Below are positions 12,251 to 24,454 of a stretch of 64,000 nt of DNA, one piece after another. The DNA comes from Rachicladosporium sp. CCFEE 5018 (lineage: Eukaryota; Ascomycota; Dothideomycetes; Cladosporiales; Cladosporiaceae). The stretch is taken from the NCBI GenBank assembly GCA_002077045.2, contig KZ111148.1:52617-116616 (forward strand), in the 5' to 3' direction. The notes beneath the pieces are model-generated. The model was not told the DNA's origin and did no database searches. It was given only the letters and a program-made list of their open reading frames with translations. The translations under genes and the position numbers were made by a program. Numbering within the stretch: the stretch's first letter is position 1; each line of letters starts with the position of its first letter.

Positions 12251-12626
12251 GGTTCTGCGGATGACGAAGCTTGTTCTGTGTACGAAGATGGTGGTGTGGA
12301 AATTGACAGGGGGCGTACTCTTGAGCGACAGTGGACTTGAAGTTCACAGCGTTGGAGGTTCGCATTACAATGGCAGGAGCAACGCGCACAACGAGTGGAT
12401 CGCACTGCTATCGTGTACATAGTCTGACTGGGGCGCCGATATATGAACACGCCGGGGTGAGTCCTCCTTTCCTTGGTTTTGCCTGAACAGCTCTGGTCTT
12501 CAGCCCGATTTCCAACTTCGCGCCTGCCTTCTAAGGTGAGGTGGATAACCGCATGCGCCCTTCGACGTTACTCTCACATGTACACGCGACCCTGTACTCT
12601 CACCACGATTCTCCTCGTTCTTCACG
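12251..12626. other. Spacer between tandem paralogues
   Basis: This 376-bp spacer holds the 3' end of paralogue 1 and the promoter of paralogue 2. No coding frame with domain similarity is seen. The second gene therefore has its own promoter rather than being read through. Confidence 0.5.
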
Positions 12627-13472
12627 ATGGTCGCGCCAATATCCGACGTGAAAGCCGAAACAGATCTCTACCACGACCACCAAGAGCGATTCTGCAGATT
12701 CCTGTTGCAGGCTGCCCAGCGTGTCAACTTTGCTGCAACAGGTAGCCTCACGTTCCGAGAGGCATGCGTACCAAAGGAGATGAAGGCCCTGGCTGCTCTC
12801 GTAGCGCATCCAGCATCTCCATTCCCAGTGCCAGCCGGGCTGCTGAGAGCTCTCGGTGATACCATCGCGATGCGCCGCAGTGTATACCAACGACATTCAG
12901 CAAGCTTTGCAAGCGAGGAGAGCAAAGTTAGACACTTGCGGTTCATCATTACTCTGGAGAAAGTCCAGGAGATCCTCGAGTCGAAGCCTACACCTGGCTC
13001 AAAGTCAGCGTCTTCTTTGTCTCCTCCGCAAAGCGCGCCTTCTGGATCTTCGCCTGGGCTGGAGAAGGGCTTTGTGGCGTCGGGCAACGCAAAGGGATCG
13101 ATACCCGTTCCAGGTATAAGAGCAGGGACCGACACCTCTCCCCGCCGCTCGTCGAAGCGACTTCGGAGACCGAGGACCAAGACCCCAAGCAAATTAAGCT
13201 GTGCCGCACTGCTCGAACTCGGGCAAAGGGCCAATGTGAGCGCGAGGACGAGCTCCGCAACGTTGGTAGCGCAACCAGCGCTAGGCGCGCTCGCGATTGC
13301 GGAAGATTGGCAGGGCCCGTTTGACTGGGATGCGGGCAGAGAGGAAGTATTGCAGCCCAGTACGCCTCGACGGACTTCCGCAAGCGGTACGAATGGCTGG
13401 CCGTCGCCCGACCATCCGTTCTACTTCGATGCTTGGCCGCGAGTGCCTGGACCCGTGTTCATGAGCGTGTGA
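12627..13472 (+). CDS. Unknown protein, tandem paralogue 2 (DUF6604-like N-terminal domain)
   Basis: A single exon of 281 residues. Residues 9-120 match the N-terminal domain of the gene immediately upstream in the same orientation, at roughly a third identity by eye and without gaps. The two are therefore an old tandem duplicate. The C-terminal half has diverged completely. It is shorter, basic and Ser/Pro-rich (runs of KRLRRPRTK type) and has no counterpart of the Tyr/Asp-rich tail of paralogue 1. The basic patch could be a nuclear localisation signal, which is inference. No signal peptide or membrane span is visible. Function unknown; the annotation rests on frame length, start context and paralogy. 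Confidence 0.68.
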   Translation: MVAPISDVKAETDLYHDHQERFCRFLLQAAQRVNFAATGSLTFREACVPKEMKALAALVAHPASPFPVPAGLLRALGDTIAMRRSVYQRHSASFASEESKVRHLRFIITLEKVQEILESKPTPGSKSASSLSPPQSAPSGSSPGLEKGFVASGNAKGSIPVPGIRAGTDTSPRRSSKRLRRPRTKTPSKLSCAALLELGQRANVSARTSSATLVAQPALGALAIAEDWQGPFDWDAGREEVLQPSTPRRTSASGTNGWPSPDHPFYFDAWPRVPGPVFMSV

Positions 13473-14233
13473 AACTATCACACGATCATGCTTCCTCGCC
13501 TATGACACCGTCACACCACCGCCTTTACTGCGAGCTCCTCAGGGTTCGGATCCTGTAACACCAGTGTCTGTCTACAAGCGCTTCACCGCTTTGGCCGTGT
13601 TCGAGTCATCGTCACCCAGTGAGGAGGCAGGATTGCCGCCCGGGCCTCCGTCAAGCGGTCCTTCTTCTACGCCTGTTCGGTCTCCTCAAGCGTTTCGCTC
13701 CACCACTCCCCAGGGGACTTCTCAGTACGGAGTCGACGGCTGCTTTCCTCGATGAGGTGACACATGGATTGCCATAGCAGCCGGACTCAAGCAGGCGTCA
13801 ATCAAAACGTGTGCTCAGCATCAGCTCTTTGGATCCTCACCGTGCCGCACCTCGGAAGTTGTCATTTCGATTCATCGACGGTACCACATCACGCTGCTGC
13901 CATCACGGCTAACGTATCGAGTATACGTCGAGTCTCGAGCCCACTGCTGTGCTAGGCTCGTCTACGGCTGGTATCAACCCGTCGAAGAGTCGCGCATGTC
14001 TGTGAGAAGGGACGAGAACCGAGGTGGTAACGTAGCTGGATAGCGAAGAGATGCAAGTGGAAAGGAGGCTGCGGGATTTGTCTCTTTCATTGCCTCTAAG
14101 AGCCATTATGCAGACCTTGCTGGCTGTTGCAGACGCATTGACAGATGCACAGTCTAGTTGAGAAACGCAGGGAGAGCATGATATGCTACATGCTGCTTTC
14201 ATAATGGCAGCACTGCCAACAGCTCTACACAAC
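13473..14233. other. Convergent intergenic region
   Basis: This 761-bp stretch lies between the 3' end of paralogue 2 and the 3' end of SEC27. Short Ser/Pro-rich frames occur (for example 13564-13755), but none has splice or domain support. Nothing further is recognised. Confidence 0.5.
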
Positions 14234-16924
14234 TCAAGCTTCAGCCTCAATCTCCTTCGTAGCTGGTACCTCAGCCTCCTCAACTTCCTCCTCAGCATCC
14301 ACCAAAGGCTTCTCCTCGGCCTCGTGGCTGTCCTCACCCACGTCAATGAGGTTGCCATTAGTCGCATTTCCACCTTCCTTCTCCAATCGGAGAGACTCCT
14401 CCCATTCTGGAAACATCTCCTCGTTCTCACCAGGCACACCGAGTAACCGTGCCACCTTTCCCTTGCCGTTCTTCTCCAACGATGCCTTCCATTGTCTCAC
14501 AATCTCCGCACAGCGTGAGGGCTTGTAAGTCTGCGCAAACAGCACCGCTTCCGCAGTCCTTGAAGTAGCCAGCAAAAGGTCTAAGCAGCCGTCCACGTCG
14601 CCTAGTGACCACAGCGCTGTGAACGCCACGTTGTGCATCCCAGCATCCTTGGCCTTGACCGCAAGGTCCTGAAGTCCAGCAGTGTCTGCCGAGGAGGTGT
14701 ACAAGAGCAGCAAGGACGATAGATCCTTAGCGTGTTTGAAACACTCTTCCGCAAGCGCCAAATCCCACGCAGTCACCGCAGCATCCCCGACAGTCTTCCA
14801 CTTGTGCTCCACATCCGCCTCCCTCGCAATCTCAAGCGCAATCCGCAACTCCCCTAGCCCAAGTGCCAGCTCAAAGCGATGCTCAGCATCCGTAGCAATC
14901 TCCAAAGCCTGCTCCTTATACCCCTGTCCCTCTAAGAACCGCGCGATCTTGTTCTTCTGGTCTTCAGGAATGTCAGGCAGCATCTCATTCGCTGTGTCGA
15001 CTTCACCTCTGAGGACGAGTGTTTGGTACTCGATGACTGAGACCGAGAGCGCGAAAGAGGAGATCACGACATCCTTGTCGCAGACGTAGACGCGACCATC
15101 GCGGGGGAGGTAGCCGAGGACGTAGGTTGGCTGGTCGAAGTGCGAGATGGTGTAGACTTGGTCGCCGACGAGGTAGTTGAGGCGGTTTGGCGTATTGGTG
15201 TAGACGAAGCAGTCGCCGATCCATTGGCCGGTGCGGACGCTGGTCTTGTCAGTCTTGGAACGCAGAGGGGATCGATCCGCAAAACTCACCTCTCGTTGAT
15301 GTCGCAGACGACCTCGAACGCTTCCTCTACTCCATCCTCATCGACTGTGCCTGCTTGCAATGCAGCCGTGTACTGCTCTCTCGAGAAGCGCAGAACGTAG
15401 AAGCTGTCTTCGCATGCCAGACAGACTAGCTCACCAGACTCGGACCAGTACACGCTCTTTGGCTCGACCTCAATCCGCCGCACAAGCTTGCCGGTCTCCC
15501 AGTCGAAGAAGCCGATGCCACCTTGACCCTTGACACCCAATAGATTACCGCCTGAAAGGCCGTCTGCTGTGTACCCAACATTGACTGTACCATCACCACC
15601 CTTCGGCTTGAAGTTCCGGAAAATCTTAATAGTGTACTGCGATTCCCGGATGGCGTAGTCTTTGTCGTTCTCCTTCGAAGCCCAAGCGAAGTCTTGTGCA
15701 GAGCCGAATGCCTGGTTGCGGAGTGCCAGTGCAGTGTAGATGATGTACTCGCCATCGCCACATACTGCTACGAAGCGGCCGTTCGGGCTGTGAATCAATG
15801 TCTGCGGGTAGATTTCTGTCGATCCGAGGTCCTTTGAGGGGAGTGTGATGGTCTGCCCGTCCTTGATCGACTTATCACCGCCCTTGATGACTGTGGTCAG
15901 GATTTCGGAATGGCGGGCCCAGATGACTTTACCAGACCCATCCATGCTGACTGCAGGTTCCTCTCTGCCCATCTTCACGACCACAGCACCGTCATCGAAG
16001 CCCATAGCGATCCCCTGCTTGCCTCGTTGCGATGAGACACACCATGCTCGCTCTAGACCATACGACAGGGATTGCTCGAGCCGGTATGTGTTGGCGTGCC
16101 AGATCTTGATTGTACCGTCCTCAGATCCCGAAATGATGACAGGCAGCTCTGGATGGTAGCATGCGAATGAAACATTGCTTGTGTGGCCCTCCAGCGTCGC
16201 GATCAGCGCTTTGGTGGTGTAGTCCCATACCTTCACCGTCCGATCGTCTGAGGTGGTGAGGATGTACGGCTTATCTGACTGCGGGTAGTAGTCCACATGG
16301 TTCACACCCTTCGTCTCGTGTGCCTCGAGGGTGAAGTTCGGTGTGCCAGACCCCAGACTCCAGATCTTGACTGTGCGATCCAAACATGCCGAGGCGAACG
16401 TGTTCGTGTCCTTTGGATTGATAGCCAGACCCATCACATAGTGGCTATGGCCTTCAAACACCTGCACGCATTTCCAGCTCTTGTCCCAATCCCATAGCTT
16501 TATTGTCATGTCATCGCTGGCTGTGAGGACGAACGGCTGCGTGGGATGTACTACGATTGCTCGTATGTAGTCCGGATGTGCCTCAAATGATGTGATCTTT
16601 TCGCTGGTGTTGTAGTTGTAGACCCGTAGTTGGAAGTCATCGCTGCCGCAGACGATCCAGTTCTTGCGGGAGATGAATCGTCCTGCTCGTACAGGGACAT
16701 CTGTGAGCTCAAATGTCTTGATTATGGACTGTGTTTCGTAGGACCATATGTACACATGGCCGCTGTACAAAGTAGTGAGAATCCATGGTTCCGTCGGGTG
16801 GAAATCGATGCCTTTGACCCTTTCTGATCGGGCAAAGAGCTGGCGCTGTATAGCGAGATTCACGTTAGCAGGCATATCAGACGCTTGGGAGTGTTTACAA
16901 GCGTACCTTCACATCGAGCCTCAT
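14234..16924 (-). CDS. SEC27: Coatomer subunit beta' (COPI)
   Basis: Three exons (16924-16907, 16845-15290, 15239-14234) give 859 residues. The first exon encodes only MRLDVK and is followed by a 61-bp intron with a GCTAAC branch site. It restores the family N-terminus that runs into RQLFARSERVKGIDFHP. Using the ATG inside that intron (16875) would replace it with an unrelated start. The second intron is 50 bp, phase 2. Residues 1 to about 300 form a seven-blade WD40 propeller (repeats ending in IKLWDWD, VKIWSLG, VKVWDYT, IKIWHAN), followed by a second propeller and an alpha-solenoid. The acidic tail is rich in Glu. Beta'-COP binds dilysine cargo signals and builds the COPI coat for Golgi-to-ER transport. 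This is an essential, highly conserved gene. Confidence 0.96.
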
Positions 16925-18875
16925 ACTGGCGGTGGTCTCACATGCGGAAGCAAGGTATGTGGTGTAACAGCTCTCTCGTAAAACTTCTCAGCTTTCTGGT
17001 GCATGTACTAAGAGCACTGCGACAGTGAAGAGAGCAGGTGAGAGGACACGGAGAGACACAAGTGCAAGTACAATGCGATCTTACCTTCCTCAGCACCACT
17101 TGTCGTGACCTCGAAATGTTGACACCCGAGTCAGGAAACGACGATCATGATATTTAGTGGACGGTACGATCACATGCCAATCCAGATGTCTCTCGTTGAA
17201 TCGATACTCTCTCATGCTATCACAAATATACTCGCAACAGCGAAACTTCGGGCTCTGTCTTTTGGAGAGTGGCGATGTCGAGCTCTGCACGTGATCAAGT
17301 GTTCGCGCTCTCCGAGGTACTATAGCTCAAGTGTCCAAGAATCATGGCTACGCATGTTTGAGCCCTGGCAGTGCATGCTCGCTCGGAGAGCGAGTGTTGG
17401 ACTTCTGACTATGAGAATAAGTCCAAGTCCCCCCCCCGTTTCCTCGTGCTTTGAGTCCTCTCAAGCATCTAACGACTTGGCTGTGGGTCTGGAGATTATG
17501 ACTGCTGTGCCCTGGAAGGCCCTTTTGAGTCTCATACTCGAAAACATCTCATAGCAGATTTGTCTCTCGGCAGCACACACCTGATAACGCTAGCGTATCT
17601 GGTATGCCTACGTGCGCATCGTAGGCCTCAGAGACTAGTGAGAGGGCGAGAAACGAAGTCGCGGCGCAGCATGAGATAACTTGACCACAAGGCAAGCTGC
17701 GCCTGTAGAAGTCTCCCATCTCTCACCTCCATACACGTTCATCGAGGCTCAAGGCATAATCTTGGCGTACGAATTTAGTGGCATCACAGCGCAGATCTCT
17801 GACAGCCCGGTGGCCGGCGCTAACAGCCCCTCACTGGTGTATTGGTTCGAAGTCGAAGGCAATCCTGCAATGGAAGGCAGGGTGTTTCCTACTAGAGCGC
17901 GAGGTCTGGAAGTGCCGCACCGCGCTCTCGTGGAGCAGACTCTGGTGCCACCGAAGCTGGAACAGTGATCACAAAGCATATCCTGAGCGCCGTTTGGGCG
18001 AGCATTCGTTGGTAAGCCATGTCGCTTTCCACTGCGGTCAATGGTATTGGCGGCTAAGCATCAGGGAGGCGGAGTACTGTGGACCTGCGCGCGGCGCTTG
18101 GTAGGCTGCCATTTTAGGAGCAGAGCCTGTATGCCAATGAGATAATGGAGCTATCCGTGCGTCAGATCCGTAGCCATTGGGGCAGAGTCGTACGTGGTGC
18201 CTGGCGGAAAGTACATGTAGTCGTCTCGAGTTTCATCCGTGTTCGACATCCCCGTTGCGCTGTTGCTCCAGGCTACTCAAGACTGCCAGGCCGCCTCGAG
18301 ATAAGTCTTCAAGTGATCGTATCTCGTTCGAAGCTCGTTCGAGGTTACGACTTCAAAGAACGCATTACCGGTCTTTGCCAACCTTGTGCACGCACCAATC
18401 CCCCTCCACGCGTTCGAGCATCGAAATCTTGGCCTCCTTGCCGACTACCACTCAGTGTGGCGACGCATGTAAGAGATTGCGAGACCAAGTGCACAAGCTC
18501 ATCGATTGACTACAAAGATCTATACTGTTCGACCCTTCAGACCCTCTCATTCTCGGTAATGCAAATAGGAGTTGCTCCATCGTCCTGCGCGACATCAGCT
18601 GAAGCTAAGGATCTAGACGCATCTGCTAGCCCAGATTACCCAATATCTACCAAGACAGAGCTCGGTCCTCTCACAGCACTGACTTCCGGTGCACCAATCA
18701 CAGTCGTTGCGCATCGCACTTGCTGCAACCTTAATCTACGCGCGGGACACGTCAAAGCTCGGAATTGCCGTTGCCATTGATGGCTCTCCACTCATCATTA
18801 CGAAACTTCTTGTCACCACCCTACACCCTAATACCTAATCCCTAGCGCCCTCCACGCGACGTGCGGGTATCGAAG
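16925..18875. other. Long divergent intergenic region SEC27/PNS1
   Basis: Nearly 2 kb separate two diverging genes, far more than either promoter should need. No domain-bearing frame was found. A run of nine C lies at 17429-17437. The longest open frames (17681-17968 and 18145-18780, +) lack ATG-plus-splice logic or similarity, so I leave them out. A non-coding transcript or a decayed gene is possible but unsupported. Confidence 0.45.
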
Positions 18876-20589
18876 ATGGCACCACGCGGCGAAGCAGCAG
18901 ATTACTACAATGAGCCGAATAACGGCGGCGGCGATGGCGGCAGAGGGTATCAGATGCAGTCGAATCCGCAATGGCAACAGGGTCCTCCGCAGCAACAGCA
19001 GCAGGGCTACTACCCTCCTCAGGGCGGCCCACCGCAACAGCAAGGCGGCTACCAGCAAAATGGCAATGGCATGCCTCCTCCACCGGGGTACGGAAACGAC
19101 ACGAGCAATGGCTTTGGCTCCGGCTCAGACGGCAAGCAGAGCTTCGGCCAAGCGTTTAAGGTCGAGAAGCCCAAGTGGAATGATCTCTGGGCTGGCATAC
19201 TATTCCTCGCTGTAGCAGCGGGCTTCGTGGCAGTCAGTGGGCTGGCGCTGCAGAGCTACGCCGCGACGAAAAGTTTCAGCGGTGGAGGCATCTACGGTTC
19301 GCAGAATGATTTCGGACTTAACACGAACACCATTGTGCTCTTCGCATTCTGCCTTGTTGTCGCACTGGTTTTCGGATATGGCTACGTTACGCTCGCGCGC
19401 ATGTTTACGAAGCAGTTCATTTGGATCACGGGGATACTCAACATTGTGTTCATGCTCGTCACTGCGATCTACATGCTGTACCGAAAATATTGGAGCGGCG
19501 GGATTGTGTTCCTGATCTTCGGCGTCTTCACAATCATCTGCTTCATCTCATGGATCCCGAGGATACCCTTCAGCGTGCTCATGCTGCAGACCGCGATCGA
19601 TGTGTCAAAGAGCTACGGACATGCCTACCTCGTGTCGTTCTTCGGAGGTCTGCTGGCAGCGGCGTTCGGCGCGTACTTCTCCGTCACGCTGGTGGCAGTG
19701 TACGTCAAGTATGAGCCTGGGAACAATCCGGCCTGCAGCGGTTCGGGAAGCTGTAGCTCTGCGACCGTTATTGGACTGATTGCATTCATCACGTTCGCCG
19801 CGTACTGGATCACAGAGGTCCTCAAGAACGTCATCCATGTGACCAATTCGGGCGTGTATGGAGCCTGGTACTTCGCGCCCAAGAATCCAGCCAAAGGCGC
19901 TACTCGCGGAGCAGCAAAGCGCGCTTTGACCTACAGCTTCGGCAGCATCTCCCTCGGAAGTCTCCTCGTAGCCATCATCAACAGTCTGCGCCAGCTCTGC
20001 TCGATTGCGCAGCAGAATGAGGCCATGGCAGGCAATACCTGCGGCAGCATCGCTTTCTGCGTGCTTGGGTGCCTCATCAGCATCCTAGATTGGGCAGTCT
20101 CGTTCATCAACCGCTACGCTTTCAGCTACATGGCATTGTACGGCAAGGGCTATATCCAGAGCGCCAAGGACACCTGGAAGATGATCAAGAACCGCGGGAT
20201 CGATGCGCTTGTCAACGAGTGTCTTATCGGGCCGGTGTTCACTATGGGCGCAACTTTCGTTGCGTACGCATGTGCTCTGTGAGTTGTCCCTGCACTCTCT
20301 CCCCCTCACGTGAATGTACTGACTATCTTTCAGCCTCGCCTACCTCTACCTCACCCTCACCGACCCAGCCTACAACCGCAACGGCGAGTTCACACCCGTC
20401 GTAATCGCCTACGCCTTCCTCATCGGCCTGCAAATCACGAACTGCTTCACCACACCGCTAAGCAGCGGCATCGACACGATCTTTGTGGCCGCAGCATGGG
20501 ATCCGGAGGTGTTGATGAGGGAGCACCCGGAGCTGTACCAGAAGATGGTGGGCGTGTATCCGCACGTGCAGCAGGCTATACATGCCTAA
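18876..20589 (+). CDS. PNS1: Choline transporter-like protein PNS1 (SLC44/CTL family)
   Basis: Two exons (18876-20278 and 20334-20589) around a 55-bp intron (GTGAGT donor, CTGAC branch, CAG acceptor) encode 552 residues. The first 95 residues are cytosolic, rich in Gln, Gly and Pro with several QQQ runs. About ten hydrophobic segments follow. Family signatures include the region around NVIHVTNSGVYGAWYF and the C-terminal SYMALYGKGY stretch. Yeast Pns1 is a plasma-membrane protein of the choline-transporter-like family. Deleting it has no strong choline phenotype, so the substrate should not be assumed. The start at 18876 is the first ATG. The short second exon completes the last membrane segment and a cytosolic tail. 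Confidence 0.93.
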
Positions 20590-21039
20590 ACTTTTCGTTC
20601 CCGGTGGGTGGTGTTCTGAGGGCGACTTGGGTGTAAGCTAGGATATGGATAGATGAACCGGGACGTTCATTGGTCGGGTATAGGTTGGTATGATATGGTA
20701 ATTGGACATGATACCCGAATAGAAAGTTTTGTTAGCAGGGAACGTAATGGCTTTCACTACACCTTTTTGCCTGAGCATGCTTGCTCACACATAACATTAT
20801 TACTTCATGCTCAATGATATCGTGAGCACCATGCAGCCCCCGCGGCGCACGCGGTAGTAGCGCAAGCACTACCAGCCACTATGGTGACACTCATATAGGA
20901 CAAACTTTCGTTCACTCCCACGTGCTATTCGGTACGCGACGCGAGCTACACGTCAGCCAAAAAGTCTCAATGAGTATTTGCGCCTCCTGTTCCTCCACCT
21001 CCATCTCTCCCTCCCCAAACCTCTTACTCTTCCCCCACC
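20590..21039. promoter_or_regulatory. PNS1 3' end and MCD4 promoter region
   Basis: This 450-bp spacer separates two genes in the same direction. The last 60 bases before the MCD4 ATG are strongly pyrimidine-rich (CTCC and TCTCCC repeats), a common core-promoter feature of filamentous fungi. No TATA box is evident. Confidence 0.4.
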
Positions 21040-24000
21040 ATGGCTCGCCTCGGCCGCCTGGGCTTCCTAGGCATAGCCGTGGCTTTTCACTTGGTGTATC
21101 TGTTCAGTATCTTCGACATCTACTTCGTCAGCCCCATAGTCCATGGCATGCGCGCGTTCCGCGTAGACTCGCCTACTGCTCCTGCGAAACGTCTGGTGCT
21201 GTATGTCGGTGCGTAGATAATCTCATGGCTGCAGAGCGCATTGTTGACGCTATGGTGCAGGTGACGGGCTTAGAGCCGACAAAGCGTTCCAATGGTTTCC
21301 AGATCCTTCGCCTGGAGCTGGGAATGGGAGTGAGGCGCGGGAGCCACGACCTCTAGCATCCTTCCTGAGGAGCAGAGTCTTGGAGCATGGGACCTTCGGA
21401 GTCAGTCACACCAGAGTGCCGACTGAGAGTCGACCCGGGCATGTTGCGCTGATCGCGGGACTGTATGAGGATGTATCTTCCGTGACCACTGGATGGAAGC
21501 TCAATCCCGTCAACTTCGACAGTGTCTTCAATCGAAGTAGACATACATGGAGCTGGGGCAGCCCGGACATCCTTCCCATGTTCTCGACTGGCGCGGTGGA
21601 GGGCAGGGTAGAGGATGCTACGTATGGGTCAGAGTTCGAGGATTTCAGCAAGGATGCGACGGAGCTTGATTACTGGGTCTTCGATCGCGTGAAAGCGCTG
21701 TTCAAGGCTGCTGAGACGGATACAGCGCTGGATGCGAGGCTGCGGCAGGACAAAATCGTGTTCTTCCTGCATCTGCTTGGACTCGATACTACGGGACACG
21801 CCTATAGGCCATATTCGAAGGAGTACCTGCACAATATCAAAGTGGTCGATGAAGGTGTGAGGGAGATAACGGAGATGATCGAAAAATTCTACGGCGATGA
21901 AGAGACGGCTTTCGTTTTCACGGCAGATCATGGCATGAGTGATTGGGGCAGTCATGGGGATGGGCATCCGGATAACACGCGGACGCCGCTTATTGCTTGG
22001 GGAGCTGGAGTCGCGAAACCGGTGACGGTCGGAGGTGGACTGGCAAGCGGGCATGAAGACGGGTTCTCGAGTGACTGGAAGCTGGACCATGTGCAGCGGA
22101 ACGATGTCGCGCAAGCAGATGTTGCGACGCTGATGGCTTACTTGGCTGGATTGGAGTTCCCGGTGAACTCTGTGGGTGAGCTGCCGCTTCCTTACCTTGC
22201 AGCGAACGGCAAGGAGAAGGCAAAGGCAATGCTGGTCAACGCGAAGGAGATCTTGGAGATGTACAACGTGAAGGAGCAGGAGAAGCTTGCCACCGAGCTG
22301 CGGTACAGGGCATATCGCGGCTTTGCAGGCGAGGAACAAACGCCTGTGCATCGACTTGCAGAGATTGAACGCCTGATTAGCAAAGTTCAATATCGGGAAG
22401 CCATCAGTACTGCAGATGGATTGATCAAACTGGGACTGGAGGGCATGCGATATCTGCAGACGTATGACTGGCTCTTCCTGAGGACACTGGTAACTGCTGG
22501 ATATCTGGGCTTCGCTGCTTACGCTTTTACGACTGCGATCGACGTCCATGTACTCGATGGCAAGATCGACGGCTCACGAACAGCTACGAGCACTGCAGCC
22601 TTCGCAGCCGTACTGATCGCACTGTATAGCCTGTTCTTCGCCCAATCGTCTCCAGCATCTTACTATGTCTACGCCATCTTTCCGATCGTCTTCTGGGAAG
22701 AAGTGTTCATCAGACGACGAGCGCTTAGCGCAGCGAGGAAGCAACTATTCAGCGGGCTGGGTCAGACTGGCGCTGTGAAGTTGGGCATGAATGTACTGGC
22801 ATACATCTGCGCTTTGGAAGTCATGGTGCAGAGTTACTACCACCGCGAGGTTTATACCGTAGTGTATCTCTTGCTCGCCACATGGCCACTGTGGTACGGC
22901 AGCCAATTCGTCCAAAAGAATCAAGTGCTGTGTACGACATGGGCTCTCGCCTGCGCTTCCATGAGTATCTTCACAATTTTGCCGGCGAACAAGGTCGAGG
23001 ACGCAAATCTCATCTCTCTTGGCGGCTTTCTCATCCTGCTTCTTGGTCTGTTGTACATCACATTCGAGAAGAGTCTACTGGTCTCAGCAAGGCCGAGCAA
23101 ATCCGGACTCGCAGCACCGAAACCAGATGGCTTGTCACGTGCGATACTAGGAGGGCAGATCGGTCTCATCGCACTCGCCATGCTCGTTACTCGATCAAGC
23201 GTGACATCGCTGCAAGCGAAACAGGGCCTACCCTTTGGAACACAGATCCTAGGATGGGTGACATTGATCGCCTCATTCCTCCTTCCCTTCATTCATGCCC
23301 TGGACCCGAGGAATCACTACCTCCATCGCCTGGCCGTGATCTTCCTAGCCTTTGGCCCGCTCTTTATCATCCTTACGATCTCATATGAAGGCTTATTCTA
23401 CTTCGCCATAGCCATCACGCTGGTTAGCTGGGTCCGCCTCGAACACCGGATTCATCAGACGTTTGCCACCCAACCCACGCAACACCAACTGAACGGCAGC
23501 GCCAACGGCTCTACTTCCCACAAATCACCCCAGAGCGCCGCTTCTTCGACAGCCTCGGGCTACCGCCCTCTCACTCTCTCCGATGCCCGCACCTCCCTCC
23601 TCTTCCTGTTTCTCCTCCAATCAGCCTTTTTCAGCACCGGCAACATCTCATCAATCTCCTCCTTCAGCCTAGACGCCGTCTACCGCCTGATTCCAGTCTT
23701 CGACCCCTTCTCGCAAGGCGCTCTATTGCTGCTCAAGCTTCTGGCACCCTTCGTGCTTGTATCTGCGAACCTCGGCATACTGACGAAGCGGCTAAAGTTG
23801 AGAGGTGGAGCGTTGTTTGCGGTCGTGATGGGGATCGGAGATTACTTGACACTGAGGTTCTTTTGGGGCGTCAAGGATGAAGGGAGCTGGTTGGAGATTG
23901 GGGAGAGTATTAGTGTGTTTGTGATTGCGAGCTTGCTCTGCATCTTCGTTGCCGGTCTAGAGGCTGGGAGTGAGATTTTGGTTGGTGGTGTCGAATTCGT

Positions 24001-24109
24001 GGAGGACGAGGTCGAAAAGATTACTGGCGGTGAAGACGCCGGGAAGGGTTTGAGTAAGGCGACGACCGGAGTATCACATAGTAAGGGCAGAGTGAAAGAT
24101 AGTGGGTAG
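21040..24109 (+). CDS. MCD4: GPI ethanolamine phosphate transferase 1
   Basis: Two exons (21040-21208 and 21261-24109) around a 52-bp intron give 1005 residues; yeast Mcd4 has 919. The N-terminal membrane anchor is followed by a luminal alkaline-phosphatase-superfamily domain. It carries VGDGLRADKAF (split by the intron), RVPTESRPGHVALIAG with the expected nucleophile Thr, HLLGLDTTGHAYRP and FTADHGMSDWGSHGDGHPDN, which are the metal-binding Asp and His motifs. The second half is a multi-span PigN domain. The enzyme adds ethanolamine phosphate to the first mannose of GPI precursors in the ER and is essential in yeast. The first 56 codons sit in a separate exon. Confidence 0.96.
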
Positions 24110-24454
24110 ATCGCGTATGTATATACTGCACAACATAGCTATCACTATTACCTAGAGCACTTCCACGCTGTTAAGAGGACACCCAAGCCCACGAAAAGAG
24201 GCACATTTGCGATCGTACTATAAGCCCTTCATAGACGTGGTGGCAGACCGCATCACTGCCGCAATTGGGGTGATTGGAGCACTATCTACGTCTTCGATTC
24301 TGGAAAGCAGGGACGTAGACCACGCAACGACAGCACGCTGACAATAATGTGTGCATATCCTTGAGTATGAAGTAATGTTGACATGCATTCATAGTACTGT
24401 ACACCCATCCATGTCTACATTGCAAACGTACGAAACCATCCCAGCTTTTCCACC
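24110..24454. other. Convergent intergenic region MCD4/chitin synthase
   Basis: This 345-bp region lies between two converging genes and presumably holds both polyadenylation regions. The open frame at 24351-24767 (+) mostly runs antisense inside the chitin synthase and is not counted. Confidence 0.55.

Noticed and set aside
17429..17437. Run of nine C
   Set aside because: A simple homopolymer in intergenic DNA; could also be a sequencing artefact.
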